NCBI RefSeq assembly: GCF_002095435.2
Contig: NZ_MJEJ02000049.1
Coordinates: forward strand, 62,001-126,000
Direction: 5' to 3'
DNA: 64,000 nucleotides
Source of the DNA: Williamsia sp. 1138
GTDB lineage: Bacteria > Actinomycetota > Actinomycetes > Mycobacteriales > Mycobacteriaceae
Positions 62,614 to 64,000 of this stretch are shown here, one piece after another; positions within the stretch are counted from its first letter, which is position 1; each line of letters begins with the position of its first letter. The notes below the pieces were generated by a model. That model saw nothing but the letters and a program-made list of their open reading frames with translations, made no database searches and was not told the origin of the DNA. Made by a program: the position numbers and the translations under genes.

Positions 62614-64000
62614 GGCGTCAGCACCCTTCCCGCGATCAGATCCGAGGTGGCGACGATCAGTTCGGCAGGTGGTTTCCATTCGAAGACGCCGCACCCGGCC
62701 GGTGTCTGCGGCCCGATCATTGCCCGGACGAAGTGATACTGCACACCGCCGAGGTGCTGCTGCGGCGTGTAGTCGGGCAGCCGCCAGCGGAGATAGCGAT
62801 GCAGGGCAACCGAATACAGCAACGCCTGCAGGGGATAGTGCGAGTGAATCATCTCGCGGGCCATCGACTCGGGGGTGTAGTCGAGACAACTGAGGTCGCC
62901 GCGAGCGGTCCGGTTGGTCTTGTAGTCGACGACCACGAATGAGTTGCCGGGCAACCGGAGAACGGCGTCGATGCTTCCGGTGAGAAAGCCACGCAACGGC
63001 GGCGCAGGTACTCGACGTAGGTGCTCGGGGTACTCGGCGAGTAGATCTGTGGCAGGCAGAAAGCTCTCCATCAGATCCCCGATGCCCCTCAGGGTCGCCT
63101 CGGTCTGTGCTCCGAGCGGTAGCTCGAAGGTCAGTTCCGGTAGGCGATCCGACGACGAGATCTGGGCGAGCGTCACCTGCGCCTCGCCCAGCGGGGTGGC
63201 CAACACGGCGAGCAGAGCCGTGGCCAGCGCGTCGACATCGATGTCCACCAGACGGATTCGCACCGCGTCCGCACATCTGGACCGCACCTCGGCCGCGAGA
63301 TCGTCGACGTCGGTGTCCACCAGTTCGAGAACTTCGTGAACGAGGGTGCCGAACGCGGCACCGAACGGAAGGGAGTTCATCAGCGATGGGTACCTCAACT
63401 CCCCTGGCCCGTCGTCGACGGGCTCCGCGAGCGGCTCCACCGTCTGCTCGTCGGTCTTCTCCGCGTACTCAGGCTCGCTGGCGACCGGCGCCTGATGCGG
63501 CGACCCGGCGATCAGCGCCGAATACGAGGTCCGCCGCCAGGTGTGGTCGATCCGGCGATCGAAGCGGGCGGCGTCGAGTTCGCCCTCGGGGGCAGGCCGA
63601 TCATCCCACTGCGGGACCTGCAGCCCATCGAAATCGGCTGGTTCGACCCGAACACCCGCCCCGGCCCGTTCACCCCATTCGGCGAGACGCAGCGCCGCGG
63701 TGGCGTCGTCGGGAACGGTGGGTCTGGGGTCCGGCGTCGCGCGGTCACGGCTGAACAGGAGACGGTGCAGCGGCGACGATCTCGTCGGTCCGCCCGGTGC
63801 CCACCACAGCACAACCGCGGATCCGGCCCGGGTCAGGGCGACGTACAGCAGGCGCAACTCCTCGCCGTCGTCCTCCGACCCGGATGCCTCACGACGCGTG
63901 CGATACCCGGGCGCATCTTTTCCTCCGACATCGAGGACCCGCTCGCCGGAGTCGTCGTGGAGCACAAGGGTGGCCGGCGTGGGGTTGCGGGCGGCGTCCC
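62610..64000 (-). CDS. recB: RecBCD subunit RecB (partial, 5' part outside window)
   Basis: The 3' 463 residues of recB, running in from the right edge. It has the last helicase motif (LRLLYVALTRAGSAVVLW) and the C-terminal nuclease: GFLTGSIDAVLRL and VVVDYKTNR. Overlaps recD by 4 bp (GTGA at 62610-62613). Its upstream part and any recC lie outside the window. Confidence 0.93.
   Translation of the reverse strand, partial: DAARNPTPATLVLHDDSGERVLDVGGKDAPGYRTRREASGSEDDGEELRLLYVALTRAGSAVVLWWAPGGPTRSSPLHRLLFSRDRATPDPRPTVPDDATAALRLAEWGERAGAGVRVEPADFDGLQVPQWDDRPAPEGELDAARFDRRIDHTWRRTSYSALIAGSPHQAPVASEPEYAEKTDEQTVEPLAEPVDDGPGELRYPSLMNSLPFGAAFGTLVHEVLELVDTDVDDLAAEVRSRCADAVRIRLVDIDVDALATALLAVLATPLGEAQVTLAQISSSDRLPELTFELPLGAQTEATLRGIGDLMESFLPATDLLAEYPEHLRRVPAPPLRGFLTGSIDAVLRLPGNSFVVVDYKTNRTARGDLSCLDYTPESMAREMIHSHYPLQALLYSVALHRYLRWRLPDYTPQQHLGGVQYHFVRAMIGPQTPAGCGVFEWKPPAELIVATSDLIAGRVLTP

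Noticed and set aside
62613-63276. N-terminal extension of RecD
   Set aside because: The added part is an out-of-frame shadow of recB on the same strand; GTG 62613 overlaps the recB stop by 4 bp as expected for a coupled start.

Overview
The window is a stretch of high-GC actinobacterial chromosome. The gene repertoire points to Mycobacteriales, most like Gordonia, Williamsia or Rhodococcus: a DUF732 lipoprotein, an EthA-like Baeyer-Villiger monooxygenase, LLM-class and deazaflavin-type oxidoreductases, many acyl-CoA dehydrogenases, a KstD-like flavoprotein, a PIG-L amidase with a mycothiol-amidase-like motif, and many GTG/TTG starts and leaderless-looking promoters. This is inferred from gene content; there is no rRNA to confirm it. 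I saw no tRNA, rRNA, CRISPR array, intact insertion sequence or prophage. About 66 protein genes and one clear gene remnant were found, packed in short operons with many 4-bp ATGA/GTGA overlaps.

Layout. 1-5.1 kb: DUF309 gene (cut by the left edge), an orphan gene in an AT-richer patch, a dehydrogenase/AhpD-like pair behind two KstR-like boxes, and a membrane protein with a DUF732 lipoprotein. 5.2-10.6 kb: CPA1 antiporter, SRPBCC protein, coiled-coil protein, deazaflavin oxidoreductase, LtrA, and a divergent DoxX/MarR pair with three operators. 10.7-18.8 kb: CrtC-like protein plus phosphotransferase, divergent TetR plus LLM monooxygenase, WYL regulator, RidA/SRPBCC pair, PhoD phosphatase, SnoaL-like protein. 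18.8-24.4 kb: a decayed DUF559 gene flanked by two 57-bp palindromic repeats, an asymmetric heterodimeric ABC exporter, and a Tat-exported bicovalent flavoprotein. 24.5-35.5 kb: cupin/MarR, hydrolase, monooxygenase, MFS/MarR drug-efflux operon, GH5-like secreted protein, EthA-like monooxygenase, lipase-like hydrolase, second MFS pump, pterin dehydratase.

35.5-47.4 kb is the lipid-catabolic core: a two-subunit acyl-CoA dehydrogenase with a divergent TetR; rhomboid-like/HAD pair; a secreted lipoprotein pair (deacetylase-like plus esterase); methyltransferase/HxlR pair; and a kinase plus ACAD11-like dehydrogenase plus SDR cassette that resembles a phosphorylation-elimination route for hydroxyacyl-CoAs. 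47.5-60.8 kb: cupin, methyltransferase, membrane protein, KstD-like flavoprotein, heptad-repeat protein, AraC, TIGR03086 and TIGR01777 proteins, a tight sulfite-oxidase-like/FNR/threonine-aldolase operon, Abhydrolase_9 membrane hydrolase, LapA-like protein and PIG-L amidase. 60.8-64 kb: recD and the 3' part of recB, cut by the right edge.

The shared theme is oxidative breakdown of hydrophobic substrates (CoA-dependent dehydrogenation, Baeyer-Villiger and LLM oxygenases, esterases) under many small local regulators: four MarR-type (10 kb, 25 kb, 28.9 kb, plus HxlR at 43.6 kb), two TetR, WYL and AraC. Several of these have palindromic or repeated sites in their own promoters.
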